From the NCBI RefSeq assembly GCF_021789315.1, contig NZ_CP084561.1, forward strand, positions 2,356,001 through 2,420,000: a stretch of DNA of 64,000 nt, read 5' to 3'. The stretch is from Arthrobacter sp. FW305-BF8. GTDB taxonomy: Bacteria; Actinomycetota; Actinomycetes; Actinomycetales; Micrococcaceae. The notes under the pieces are model-generated. The model searched no databases and was not told the DNA's origin. It was given only the letters and a program-made list of their open reading frames with translations. The translations under genes were made by a program, and so were the position numbers. Positions 44,015 through 54,004 of this stretch are shown piece after piece. Within the stretch, counting starts at the first letter, position 1; each line of letters begins with the position of its first letter.

Positions 44015-45034
44015 GTGAACGAGACCCAGACGTCTATTCCACAGCACGGCGCGCTCGGCGCTGTCCGGCTCACCGGCTATGCCCACGGTGGTGGGTGCGC
44101 GTGCAAGATTCCGCCCGGCGAACTCGAAGAAGCGGTTCGCGGACTCACCGGCCAACCCGGCGCGGACGTGCTGGTCGGTCTGGACAGCGGCGACGACGCG
44201 GCTGCCGTCCTGGTGCGTGACGATCTGGCGGTGCTCTCTACCGCTGACTTCTTCACCCCCGTCGTCGACGACGCCTTCGACTGGGGTCGGATCGCGGCCG
44301 CCAACGCGCTCTCGGACATTTACGCGATGGGCGGCCGCCCGATCATGGCGATCAACCTCGTAGGCTGGCCCCGGGGCGTGCTGCCACTGGAGTTGATGAC
44401 TGAAGTCCTCCGCGGCGGTCTTAGCGTCGCGGCTGAGGCGGCGTGCCCGGTGATCGGCGGTCACTCCATTGACGATCCGGAGCCGAAATACGGGATGGCC
44501 GTAACCGGCGTTGCCCATCCCGACCGGTTGTTGCGCAACGACGCCGCCGGGCCCGGGCTGCCCCTCACGCTGACCAAGCCGATCGGCGTCGGACTGCTCA
44601 ATAACCGGCACAAGCAGACCGGTGAGGTGTTCGCCGAAGCGGTGGCGACAATGACGCGCCTCAATCGAGACGCGGCCGGGGATGCGGTGGCGGCCGGCGT
44701 GCGTGCAGCCACGGACGTGACGGGCTTCGGCCTGCTTGGACATCTGTACAAGATGTGCCGCGCCTCCGGAGTGGGGGCAGTAATCGATCGGAAGGCGGTA
44801 CCACTTGTCGACGGCGCCCGGCAGGCCCTGCGCGATGGCTTTGTTTCCGGTGGGACCCGGCGCAATCTTGATTGGGTTCGACCGCAGCTAAGGGTCGCTG
44901 CCGGTGTCACCGAAGACGATCTGCTCCTCCTTGCCGATGCGCAGACCTCGGGTGGCCTGCTCGTCGTCGGCGAGTTGCCCGGGCATCCCGTGATCGGGCA
45001 TACGGTCGTGGGCCAGGGCATCGAGATCCGCTGA
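44015..45034 (+). CDS. selD: Selenophosphate synthetase SelD
   Basis: A 339-aa enzyme making selenophosphate from selenide and ATP. The catalytic Cys and Lys are in HGGGCACKIPPGEL, with Cys rather than Sec at this site. Further family motifs are GLDSGDDAA, STADFFTPVVDD, ANALSDIYAMGG and TDVTGFGLLGH. The start is GTG at 44015. It is divergent from selA and the tRNA gene. Confidence 0.95.
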   Translation: MNETQTSIPQHGALGAVRLTGYAHGGGCACKIPPGELEEAVRGLTGQPGADVLVGLDSGDDAAAVLVRDDLAVLSTADFFTPVVDDAFDWGRIAAANALSDIYAMGGRPIMAINLVGWPRGVLPLELMTEVLRGGLSVAAEAACPVIGGHSIDDPEPKYGMAVTGVAHPDRLLRNDAAGPGLPLTLTKPIGVGLLNNRHKQTGEVFAEAVATMTRLNRDAAGDAVAAGVRAATDVTGFGLLGHLYKMCRASGVGAVIDRKAVPLVDGARQALRDGFVSGGTRRNLDWVRPQLRVAAGVTEDDLLLLADAQTSGGLLVVGELPGHPVIGHTVVGQGIEIR

Positions 45035-45062
45035 GCCCGCTGAACCAGAGCTGGCCGGCCAG

Positions 45063-46151
45063 TCACTTGGCAGTAGTGATCGAATCGCCAGTGATCCCAG
45101 CCGCGCGGCGGGCGGCAAGCCGGTTCTTCTGCGGTTCGATCGTGTAGCGCGGATCCCTGGCTGACGAGAGGCCAGCCTCGAAGACGCCGAACCGTGTCAG
45201 CGCCGAGGCGGTCAGCAGTGCCAGTCCCGAAATTGCGGCAACCGCCCGGTTACGTCCGCCCAGCAGTGTCCCCAGACCGCCGGCGGCTGCTAAACGCTCG
45301 CTCCATTTGAGCATGGCCCCCGCTTTGCCCTCGTGCAGGGGCTCGGCTGCCACAGGGTCCATCCGATGTTCCATTACTCGCATGGCAGCCACGTCACCGA
45401 CCACGCCGAGCACGGCAAGGTTCCGGGCGGGGCCTGCCTCGTGCACCGGAGTCGTGATCATGGCGAGCCCGGCAGAGGCGAGGGCCGCCGAACTCACGAA
45501 GACGAAGGGCAGTTCCTCGTGCGCGGCGTTCCACGTCGGTGTGGCTGTATCGCCGAGCAGGACCGCCGTGTACGCCGCCAGTGGTCCGGCAAATAACGCG
45601 GCCCCAAAGCCGGCCGGCCCCTCGGCCGTTTGCAGCACGGTCCGCAACGGGCCCAGCGGCAACCGCGCCCCGCTCATCCGGTCGATTTCCGCTACGGCAG
45701 GGACGGCCGCCCCGAGGCTGAACGCGCTGAGAATCCACGAACCCACACTCATCGGCGAAGTCACCTTGATGGTCCGCAGCATATTCAGAAACCGCTCCGG
45801 CCGGCCCAGGTCCTTCACCAGCGCAACAGCACCGAGGCTTACCGCTGTCAGGGCACTCAACCGGGCATTCCGGCGCAGTGTCGGCCGTCGGGTCAGCTGC
45901 CCGCCGAGGCCGAGCAGTGCGGAACCCGCTGCGACACCGCCGAGGAACAGGTAGGCGGCGACCTCGTCGCCCCAGGGCGCCGGCTTGACCACCGGACGGC
46001 CGTAGTACGAGGTGAACTCCGGTTCCGGCACCATGGGCATTTCCCGGGAGCCGTCACCGCTGTCGCGGCGGCCGGTGCCGCGCTTGCCGCCGGGCCGACG
46101 GGGGCGGGTAGGTTCGGGCGGCCGGAAGCTATCGAACTCGGAGTGGGTCAC
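45063..46151 (-). CDS. NrfD/PsrC-type membrane subunit of formate dehydrogenase
   Basis: A 362-aa membrane protein with about eight or nine hydrophobic segments after a Pro/Arg-rich N-terminus (~60 residues). The region WGDEVAAYLFLGGVAAGS is typical of the NrfD family, which carries electrons between a quinone pool and an Fe-S subunit. It overlaps the Fe-S subunit gene by four bases and is the last gene of the fdh operon. Confidence 0.88.
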   Translation of the reverse strand: MTHSEFDSFRPPEPTRPRRPGGKRGTGRRDSGDGSREMPMVPEPEFTSYYGRPVVKPAPWGDEVAAYLFLGGVAAGSALLGLGGQLTRRPTLRRNARLSALTAVSLGAVALVKDLGRPERFLNMLRTIKVTSPMSVGSWILSAFSLGAAVPAVAEIDRMSGARLPLGPLRTVLQTAEGPAGFGAALFAGPLAAYTAVLLGDTATPTWNAAHEELPFVFVSSAALASAGLAMITTPVHEAGPARNLAVLGVVGDVAAMRVMEHRMDPVAAEPLHEGKAGAMLKWSERLAAAGGLGTLLGGRNRAVAAISGLALLTASALTRFGVFEAGLSSARDPRYTIEPQKNRLAARRAAGITGDSITTAK

Positions 46152-47158
46152 GCGCGTCCTCCCAGGAAAGCCACTGCCGCTGCGGCGACCATGCCCGCTA
46201 CGGCCATACCGGCCCGTCGGTACATCTGCGGCAGATCGGCGGTGGGCACCCTCGGGTCCGGCGGGAGGCCGTAAACCTCCGGTTCGTCGAGAAGGAGGAA
46301 GACCGCTCCGGTTCCGCCGACGCCGTCGAGCTCGTTTGCACCATAAAGCCTCGCTTCGGTCAGGCCTTGGGCATGCAGGTCGGCAACCCGTTCCCGGGCC
46401 GTTTCCACCATGTCGTCGTGGTCGCCGAACTTGATGGACGTCGTCGGGCAGGCTTTGGCGCAGGCGGGTGTCTCATCGGCGACCAAGCGGTCGTAGCACA
46501 GCGTGCACTTCTGGGCGACGCCCGCGTTGGGGACGGCGGGATGTTCGGCGTGCTGCTCGTCCCGCTTGGCGGCCACCGCCACCATGCCGTCGCTGCGACG
46601 CTCAATCACGCCGAACGGACACCCGGCCACGCAGGTTCCGCAGCCGTTGCATACGTCGTCCTGAACCACCACCGTGCCGAACTCCGTGCGGAAAAGCGCT
46701 CCGGTCGGGCAGACATCCAGGCACCCGGCATGGGTGCAGTGCTTGCAGACATCGGAGGACATCAGCCACCGGAAGTCCGCCGTGTCCGGCGGTGTCGTAT
46801 CCACCTGCGCCAGGTCCTGTCCAGTGGGCGCTCCCGGGACGGGAGGACCAATGCCGGGCATGCCCAGGTTGACGAGGGCGCGCCCGGACTCCCGTGCCTC
46901 CGTGATGCGTTCCTGGCCCTGTTCGATGAAGGCCACATGCCGCCAGGTGCTGGCGCCGAGCGCTCCGGTGTTGTCGTAGGAGGATCCGAGCAGTTCCAGG
47001 TTTCCGTCCTGCGGATTGTGGTTCCACTCTTTGCAGGCAACTTCACAGGCCTTGCAGCCGATGCAGATCGAGGTGTCAGTGAAGAACCCCTTGCGCGGAT
47101 GGCTGTGCTCCCAGTGGGCATCGGCGGTGGGGTCGGTCGGTCCGGACAGCTGGCCCAT
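46148..47158 (-). CDS. fdhB: Formate dehydrogenase Fe-S (beta) subunit
   Basis: A 336-aa ferredoxin-like subunit with four cysteine clusters for 4Fe-4S centres, beginning CIGCKACEVACKEW, then CKHCTHAGCLDVCP, CNGCGTCVAGCPFG and CTLCYDRL...CAKACP. The C-terminus has one hydrophobic helix (GMAVAGMVAAAAVAFLGG) that could anchor it to the membrane. It transfers electrons from the molybdenum/tungsten-selenoprotein to the NrfD subunit. Confidence 0.93.
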   Translation of the reverse strand: MGQLSGPTDPTADAHWEHSHPRKGFFTDTSICIGCKACEVACKEWNHNPQDGNLELLGSSYDNTGALGASTWRHVAFIEQGQERITEARESGRALVNLGMPGIGPPVPGAPTGQDLAQVDTTPPDTADFRWLMSSDVCKHCTHAGCLDVCPTGALFRTEFGTVVVQDDVCNGCGTCVAGCPFGVIERRSDGMVAVAAKRDEQHAEHPAVPNAGVAQKCTLCYDRLVADETPACAKACPTTSIKFGDHDDMVETARERVADLHAQGLTEARLYGANELDGVGGTGAVFLLLDEPEVYGLPPDPRVPTADLPQMYRRAGMAVAGMVAAAAVAFLGGRA

Positions 47159-47262
47159 CTAGTCCTCCAACTTTGAGTCGGTACCGGGAACGTTAGCAGA
47201 ACGGCGCGGCGGCGCGGGCGGGCCATGGTGGGGTCCGGTGGGGCCGGCAGCGAAGAAATCCA

Positions 47263-50200
47263 TCATCGCGGCCCACCAGCGGCGCCGCCGTCCTCACCTG
47301 GGCCGGGTTCGATGCCTTCGGCCGCCGGATTGGTGACGGCGCGATTACCGGTCTCGGGGGTCACTCCGGCCCGCGCCTGATATTCAGCAACCAAGGCAAG
47401 CAGTTCCTCGCCGCGGGGCCGGCGGCCCGGACGGATGTCGCAGGAGGCCACCTTGGACTCCTGGATCTGGACGTTGGGATCCAGCGTGACGCCCAGCAGA
47501 TCGTTGGCCGCGTCACCGCTGACGACGGCATTACTGCCGACGCCCCAGTGGTAGGGCAGCCCGATCTGATGCACCGTGTGGCCGCCAACGGCCAAGGGCG
47601 TCATCCGTTCGGTGATCAGCACCTTCGCCTCGATGGCGGAGCGGGCCGAAATAATCGTGGCCCACCCGTAGGGTTCAAGGCCGCGCTCAGCCGCCAGCTC
47701 GGGCGAAACTTCGCAGAACATCTCCGGCTGCAGCTCCGACAGGTACGGAAGCCAGCGGCTCATCCCGCCGGCCGTGTGGTGCTCAGTAAGCCGGTATGTG
47801 GTGAAGACGTACGGGTAGACGTCTGCGCCTCTGGTACCGGCACTAGGCGCGCTGAGGTTATCCGCACGGGGGAACACCAGCCGCGCCGGACTTTGTTGTT
47901 GCGGGTACAGTGCGTTGGCCACTGGCGACTCCTGGGCCTCGTAGTGGGTGGGAAGAGGTCCGTCCATGAGGCCTTTCGGCGCGAACAGCCAGCCCTTACC
48001 GTCGGCCTGCATGATGAAGGGATCATCTCCGCCGAGTGCAGCAGCGCCGCCGAGATCGGGGTCGGGTTGGCTGCCCGGTGCCCGGTCAACCGGGAAGTCG
48101 GGAACATCGTCGCCGACCCACCGCCCCTGCTCCTGGTCCCACCAGATGTATTTCTTCCGCTCGCTCCACGGTTTGCCGGCCGGGTCAGCCGACGCCCGGT
48201 TGTAGAGGATCCGGCGGTTGGCCGGCCATGCCCAGCCCCAGTCGGAAGCCGCAGGTCCCTGCTCCTGGCCGGGCTTCCGGTTGGCGGCGTGGTTGAAGCC
48301 GTCGGCATACACCCCGGTGTAGATCCAGCAGCCCGCTGACGTGGAACCGTCGGCGCGGAGCTCTGTATATGCGGAGAGGGGTTTGCCCGCATCCGGGCCG
48401 TTGAGGTGACGGCCGTTGATTTCGGCAAGCACGGCCTCGGCGTCCGGATCGCCGTGTTCGTCCGTGGGGTAGTCCCAGGTCAGGTCGAGCAGCGGACGGT
48501 CGCGTTCGTCGTCGGAACCAGCCAGCTTCTCCCGGATCCGCTGGCCGAGCTTGAAGAAGAACTCCAACTCACTTTGGCACTCCCCGGGCGGGGCGACCGC
48601 CTTGTGCCGCCATTGCAGCAGCCGCTGGGTCTGCGTGAACGAGCCAGCCTTCTCCACGTGGGTAGCTGCAGGCAGGAAGAACACTTCGGTCTCGATGTCT
48701 TCGGTGCGCAGTTCCCCCGATTCGATCTCCGGGCCATCTTTCCACCAAGTGGCCGACTCGATGAGGTTCAGGTCACGAACCACCAGCCACTTCAGATGCG
48801 ACATGCCCAAGCGTTGCATCCGGCCGTTGGACGAGCCCACTGCAGGGTTCTGTCCGAGCAGGAAGTAGCCCTCCACCTTGTCCTCAAGCATGCCCATGAC
48901 CGTTTCGTAGGTACCGTGCGCTCCGGTTAGTCTCGGGAGGTAGTCGTAGGCCCAGTCGTTCTCCGCCCTCGCGGCATCGCCCCACCAGGCCTTCAGCAGG
49001 CTGACAGTGTAGGAGTCGGCATCCGTCCAGTAGCCTTTCTGCTTCTTGGACGCGATGGATTCCAGATATTCGCTGAGGGTGTCGTGGCGGCCGGCGCTGG
49101 GCATTGGCAGGTACCCGGGCAGGAGGTTGAACAGGGTCGGAATGTCGGTGGAGCCCTGGATGCTGGCATGGCCGCGCAGGGCCATGATTCCGCTGCCGGG
49201 CCGGCCCACGTTCCCGAGCAGAAGTTGCAGGATGGCGGCGGACCGGATGAACTGCGTTCCCAGCGAGTGCTGGGTCCAGCCGACGGCGTAGGCAAAGCAG
49301 GTTGTCCGTTCGCGCCCCGAGTTTTCCGTAATGGCGCGGGCCAGATACTCGAAGTCCGTGACGCTGATGCCGCACATGTCCTGGACCATCTCCGGGGTGT
49401 AGCGGGCGTAGTGCCGCTTCAGGATCTGGAAGACGGTCCGGGGGTCCTGCAGGGTATCGTCACGCTTCACCTCTGCGTGCTCCAGGGGCGGACCTCCGCT
49501 GCCGAACTGGTGGCCGGCGGCACGGGCCGAAGCGTCGGAGCCGTGTTCAGGGCCGGCCGGCTCCTCGATGCTGTCGCCGCCTTCTTCCGCGTACGCCCAG
49601 GACGCAGTGTCATACGCTCCGGTTTCAGGATCGAAGCCGGAAAACAGCCCGCCGAGGTCTTCGGCGTCCCGGTAATCGGCGTGAACCAGCGTGGCCGCGT
49701 TGGTGTAGGCGCCCACGTACTCCTTGAACCACAGGTCGTGGGTGATGACGTGATTGATCAGCGCGCCCAAAAGAACGACGTCAGAGCCGGCCCGGATCGG
49801 GATGTGCTTGTCAGCGACCGCGGACGTGCGCGTGAACCGCGGGTCGACGTGGATGACCTTCGCTCCGCGGGCCTTCGCCTCCGTGACCCACTGATATCCC
49901 ACAGGATGGCATTCGGCCATGTTGGAACCCTGAATGACGATGCAGTCGGCGTTGGCCATGTCTTGCAGTGATTGCGTTGCACCACCGCGTCCAAACGAGG
50001 CTCCCAAACTGGGAACCGTGGCGGAGTGTCAAATGCGCGCTTGGTTCTCGATCTGCACCGCTCCGGCAGCGGTGAAGAGTTTCTTGATCAGGTAGTTCTC
50101 TTCGTTGTCCAGGGTGGCCCCGCCCAACGAAGCTATGCCCATGGTGCGGCGCAGCAACCGTCCTTTTTCGTCTTTCTGCTGCCACGTCCTGCGGCGCGTC

Positions 50201-50595
50201 TCGATGAACCGGTCCGCCACCATCTCGATGGCTGTTGCGAGATCCAGATGCTGCCACTGGCTCGAGCGCGGCGCACGGTAGAGCACCGCGGTCTGCCGGC
50301 CCGGCGAGTTTACCAACTGCTCGCTGGCAGAGCCCTTGGGGCACAGCCGGCCGCGGGAAATGGGTGAATCAGGATCACCCTCGATCTGTACGACTTTCTC
50401 GTCCTTGACGTAGACCCGCTGTCCACAGCCCACGGCACAGTAGGGGCACACGCTCTGCACGACTCGGTCTGCGGTGGCCGTCCGCGGCGTGATAGCCCTC
50501 GTCTGCGGGGAGGTTACTGCTGGCCCGCGGCCCAGCAGATCGCCCGTACTCAGCTGCCGGACGACCGGCCATTGAAGAAAGCTGCGCCGTGCCAT
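47263..50595 (-). CDS. fdhA: Selenocysteine-containing formate dehydrogenase large (alpha) subunit
   Basis: A 1,110-residue molybdopterin enzyme read through an in-frame UGA at 50031-50029 as Sec189. The context ENQARI-U-HSATVP matches FdnG-type enzymes, where Sec ligates the metal. Upstream are the N-terminal 4Fe-4S cysteines (CPYCAVGCG...GRLCPKGS). Downstream are the molybdopterin-binding parts (FGRGGATQS, VIQGSNMAECHP, MALRGHASIQGSTD). Annotation software would split it into two genes. The ATG at 50595 (MARRSFLQW) is preferred over an upstream TTG. RRSF resembles a Tat motif, but no clear hydrophobic signal region follows. It oxidises formate. Confidence 0.95.
49999..50017 (-). promoter_or_regulatory. 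SECIS-like hairpin for UGA recoding
   Basis: Eleven bases after the UGA the mRNA can form a 7-bp stem GGUUCCC/GGGAGCC with a 5-base loop AGUUU. All positions pair (one G-U). The loop begins 18 bases after UGA, within the 16-37 range of bacterial SECIS elements, and contains the G-U often seen in SelB-bound loops. Confidence 0.8.
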
Positions 50596-50613
50596 GGCAG
50601 GAGCATATCCCAA

Positions 50614-51082
50614 CCAAGGCCGCAGTGGCAGGGACGCGATGAAACTTACCGCGGAGGCAGCAATGGCGGCCGTTGCCGCGCTTCTTCCCTAGTGCGGTCA
50701 AGCGCCGGCCTGCCGACCTGAGACCATGGGTGGCGAGCAGCGCTGGTTGGCCCAAATGGCCCGCGCCAACGAGGCGGTGGGATGGCGTGCTCCCGTCCAA
50801 CCCTGTCTGCCCGGCCGGCTGCAGGGCGCATTTCTTGTGGCCAACGGCCTGTGGCCGCTGGTTCATCTGCCCAGTGCAGCCGTTTGCTCGAGCTAGTAAG
50901 TGTGCTTAGTATATTGTGTCATTGACGCGGTATGCAGATTCCGTTCCGCTAGCTCCCGCAACAGGGCTCTTCGACCCGCTGGTCCACGACCGGCGCCGAG
51001 CCGAGGAAGGGCATGTCCTCCTGCAGTGGGGGATTCGGCTCCTTCGCGGGTACACATGCAGGCAGCGAAGTTAGGGGATTGC
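50614..51082. other. Divergent intergenic region upstream of fdhA and the flavoprotein gene
   Basis: About 470 bases with no convincing gene. An AT-rich segment (TTAGTATATTGTGTC around 50908) might hold a promoter for the plus-strand gene. The fdh promoter must also lie here. The minus-strand side shows no clear ribosome-binding site. Confidence 0.35.
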
Positions 51083-52054
51083 ATGACATCGCCAATGATC
51101 TATGACGTTGTGGTGGTCGGTGGAGGAGCGGCGGGCCTCAGCGCAGCCGTGACTCTTTGCAGATCGCTGCGTTCCGTCCTGGTCATCGACGCCGGGCAAC
51201 CAAGGAACGGGCGTTCTGCTGGTCTGCACGGATTCCTGTCCCGTGAGGGTCTGCCACCTGAGGAGCTTCTCGCTGCCGGCCGCGCGGAAGTGCGGGCGCA
51301 CGGTGGCCGGATTCTGCAGGGCCGAGTCGCCTCGGCCCGCGGAGAAGGGGGCGTTTTCACCATCGACGTGCAGGACCGGCAGAGTCTGCGTTCGCGGCGG
51401 CTGCTCATCGCTTCCGGTTTTGAGGATGAGCTGCCCGAGGTGCCCGGCCTCAGGGAGCGATGGGGCCGGGACGTGCTGCACTGCCCGTACTGTCACGGCT
51501 GGGAGATTCGGGACAGGGCCATAGGAGTACTCGCGACAGAACCGGCCGCGGTACAGGAGGCCTTGCTCTTCCGGCAGTGGAGCGGGCACATCATCCTCTT
51601 TCAGCACCTTTTGGAGGACCTGGATCCGGGTGAATGTGAACAGCTTGACGCCAGGTCGGTCCACGTCGTCCAAGGCACGGTTGCGTCGCTGGAGCTGGCA
51701 GGAGACGCCCTCGCGGGAGTGCGTCTGGCGTCGGGTCAGGTTGTGGCTTGTGAATATCTCGTTGTGAACCCCAAGGCTAAGACGGAGTCGTCACTGCTGC
51801 AGTCCCTCGGGCTGCAGCAGGCAGGCCAGGCCGGGCAAGGCAGCCACGTGAACACAGACGGCGTGGGCCTGACGGCCGTGCAAGGCGTGTGGGCCGCCGG
51901 CAACATCTGCGACCCCACGGCGCAGGTAATAACGGCAGCCTCGGCAGGCGTGAAGGCTGCCACCGCCATCAACGCTGATCTTGTCGAGGAGGACACCCGG
52001 CGGGCGGTAGAGGCCGCCAGGCGAACCGCTTCCCCCAAAGCGGCCCTGACTTAG
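51083..52054 (+). CDS. Thioredoxin-reductase-like FAD/NAD(P) oxidoreductase
   Basis: A 323-aa flavoprotein with FAD-binding VVVGGGAAGLSAA, the redox-active-type pair CPYCHGWE, and GVWAAGNICD near the end. The pair CxxC and length match bacterial proteins near thioredoxin reductases (for example the oxidases that close disulfides in dithiol natural products). It stands alone, so the electron acceptor is open. The ATG at 51083 is chosen; the open frame further upstream lacks the family pattern. Confidence 0.88.
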   Translation: MTSPMIYDVVVVGGGAAGLSAAVTLCRSLRSVLVIDAGQPRNGRSAGLHGFLSREGLPPEELLAAGRAEVRAHGGRILQGRVASARGEGGVFTIDVQDRQSLRSRRLLIASGFEDELPEVPGLRERWGRDVLHCPYCHGWEIRDRAIGVLATEPAAVQEALLFRQWSGHIILFQHLLEDLDPGECEQLDARSVHVVQGTVASLELAGDALAGVRLASGQVVACEYLVVNPKAKTESSLLQSLGLQQAGQAGQGSHVNTDGVGLTAVQGVWAAGNICDPTAQVITAASAGVKAATAINADLVEEDTRRAVEAARRTASPKAALT

Positions 52055-52084
52055 GTTGTGCCCAGTTCCGGAGCGTTCTGCGGA

Positions 52085-52933
52085 CTAAAGGTTATAGGGA
52101 GCTCGTAGCAGCTGCGCGAGTTCTGCCGGGTGGGTGGCTGGCCACCAGTGCCCGCCGTCGACAGGGATGACGGTGAGGTCAGGCACCCAAGGCCTTAGTC
52201 CCGATGTCAGGTGCGGTGACAGGAAAGGATCCTTGAGCGGGACCACCACACCCACGGGCACGCTGATCGGCGTGGGGGCCGTTACCTTGCCCGAAGGGAA
52301 GCGGTTGCTGCGGTAGAGGGCCAGCCCGCGGCGGGGGTTGTCATTGACGCGGCGTCCTGCCGCCTTTTCGTAGAGACGGGTGAGGAACAGGCGCCACGCA
52401 GCTTCCGGCAGCACCGGGATCTGGAACGCGGCAATGTAGCTGGAACGAAGCAGCTGCGCTGCCAGCTGGGGCCAGCCCCTCAGGGTGCGGGCACGAGAAC
52501 GCATCCAGTGGAGGAAGTGCCCGAGGTCGGGCCCGGAGATGCTGGTGAATCGGGAAATGAGACCCGATGCACGGGGTTCCTGGATAGCCGCCCAGCCCTG
52601 GACCGATCCCCAGTCGTGGCCCACGAGGTGAACGTTGACCGCATCCGTGAAGGCCAGAACAGCGAACAGGTCATCCACCAGGGTGTCCACAGTGAAGTCA
52701 CCAGGCGCTTGCTTCACGGAGGATAACCCGGCGTTGCGTGTGTCGTACGCGATCACATGGTGGGTGACGGCCAGCTCGGCGATTACCGGAAGATACAGCC
52801 GGTGGTCATCTGGGTATCCGTGCACGAGGAGCAGTGTGGGCGCGCCGCTGGCAGGAGGCGGACCGTATTCGAACACGGCCAGCTCCGCTCCGGCGGACAG
52901 GACAGTACTGCGGCGTTCCTCCGGTGCCTGCAT
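52085..52933 (-). CDS. Alpha/beta hydrolase, epoxide hydrolase/dehalogenase-like
   Basis: A 282-aa hydrolase. The oxyanion-hole motif HGYPDD precedes the nucleophile motif GHDWGS, with Asp as nucleophile as in epoxide hydrolases and haloalkane dehalogenases. The catalytic His is in DGGHWWPAT at the C-terminus. No signal peptide. The substrate is unknown. Confidence 0.88.
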   Translation of the reverse strand: MQAPEERRSTVLSAGAELAVFEYGPPPASGAPTLLLVHGYPDDHRLYLPVIAELAVTHHVIAYDTRNAGLSSVKQAPGDFTVDTLVDDLFAVLAFTDAVNVHLVGHDWGSVQGWAAIQEPRASGLISRFTSISGPDLGHFLHWMRSRARTLRGWPQLAAQLLRSSYIAAFQIPVLPEAAWRLFLTRLYEKAAGRRVNDNPRRGLALYRSNRFPSGKVTAPTPISVPVGVVVPLKDPFLSPHLTSGLRPWVPDLTVIPVDGGHWWPATHPAELAQLLRAPYNL

Positions 52934-53032
52934 CTGCCCACCCTACAGCTCCCTTGGATGCCTACCAGCGGGATTCCAGGCCCCGTACTACTGCCAAGGC
53001 ATCATTTCCGTCCCGGTGGGTACGGTATCCCA

Positions 53033-53983
53033 ATGGCGGCATCCGAGAAGCGAAAAGAGCCGAGCTCCACACTGCTGACTGTTATCATCGCGTTTACGGC
53101 GAACGCCCTTATTGCTGCGGCCAAGTCGGTGGCAGCGGTGCTCAGCGGATCCGCCTCCATGACCGCAGAAGCCGCGCACTCCTGGGCGGACACCGGCAAC
53201 CAGGTGTTCCTCTTCATGGCGGAACGGCGCTCCCGACGCCCCCGGGACAAGAGCCATCCGATGGGCTACGGCCGGGAAGCCTATGTCTGGTCGATGTTCG
53301 CTGCTTTCGGGCTCTTCACCGCAGGGGCTGTGGTGTCCATCATGCACGGCATCCAGCAGCTCATCGAACCGGAGCCCGCGTCCGACTTCCTGGTGGCGTA
53401 CGTGGTCCTGGCCGTGGCCTTTGTCCTCGAAGGAGTGTCGTTTGTCCAGGCTTTCCGGCAGACCCGGGAGGCAGCCCGTGAGCTGGAACGGAGTACGCTG
53501 AAGCAGGTCCTGATCAGCTCCGACCCCACCCTCCGCGCGGTGTTCGCGGAGGATGCTGCAGCGCTCGTTGGCCTTGTGGTCGCGTTTGCGGGCGTGTTCT
53601 TGCACCAGGTCACCGGATCGCCCCTGCCGGACGCGGTGGGCTCGATAGTCGTCGGCGTTCTGCTGGCGGTTGTTGCCGTTGTGCTGATCGACCGCAACCG
53701 GCGGTTCCTGGTGGGCCAGGGCGTAACCCCGGACATCGAACGTTCCATGGCCCGGCGGGTGCTCGAACACCGGGACGTTGCCCGGCTCACCTACCTCGAC
53801 CTGGAGTTCGTCGGCCCCCGCAAGCTGTACGTCGTGGCGGCGGTGGACCTGCAGGGCGACCACCCGGAACACGAAGTAGCCGTGGCCTTGCGCAGAATCG
53901 AGCGCGAGCTGGAGGACCACGAAACGGTGGAGGAAGCCGTGCTGACGCTGGCGACTCCGGACGAAACTGCCTTGCGCTTCTAA
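53033..53983 (+). CDS. Cation diffusion facilitator (CDF) metal transporter
   Basis: A 316-aa membrane transporter with about six helices. The metal-site motif HSWADTGNQ is in helix 2 and EDAAALVG in helix 5. A cytosolic C-terminal domain (residues ~220-316) follows. CDF proteins export Zn, Mn, Fe or similar ions by proton antiport. The specificity is not clear. The ATG at 53033 gives the usual N-terminus. Upstream in-frame codons belong to the opposite-strand gene. Confidence 0.9.
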   Translation: MAASEKRKEPSSTLLTVIIAFTANALIAAAKSVAAVLSGSASMTAEAAHSWADTGNQVFLFMAERRSRRPRDKSHPMGYGREAYVWSMFAAFGLFTAGAVVSIMHGIQQLIEPEPASDFLVAYVVLAVAFVLEGVSFVQAFRQTREAARELERSTLKQVLISSDPTLRAVFAEDAAALVGLVVAFAGVFLHQVTGSPLPDAVGSIVVGVLLAVVAVVLIDRNRRFLVGQGVTPDIERSMARRVLEHRDVARLTYLDLEFVGPRKLYVVAAVDLQGDHPEHEVAVALRRIERELEDHETVEEAVLTLATPDETALRF

Positions 53984-54004
53984 TCCTTGACCTTGCGGAT
54001 GCTA

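Noticed and set aside
47263..50613. Two separate formate dehydrogenase genes split at 50029
   Set aside because: The stop is UGA at the Sec position, flanked by FdnG-type sequence, a SECIS hairpin and sel genes.
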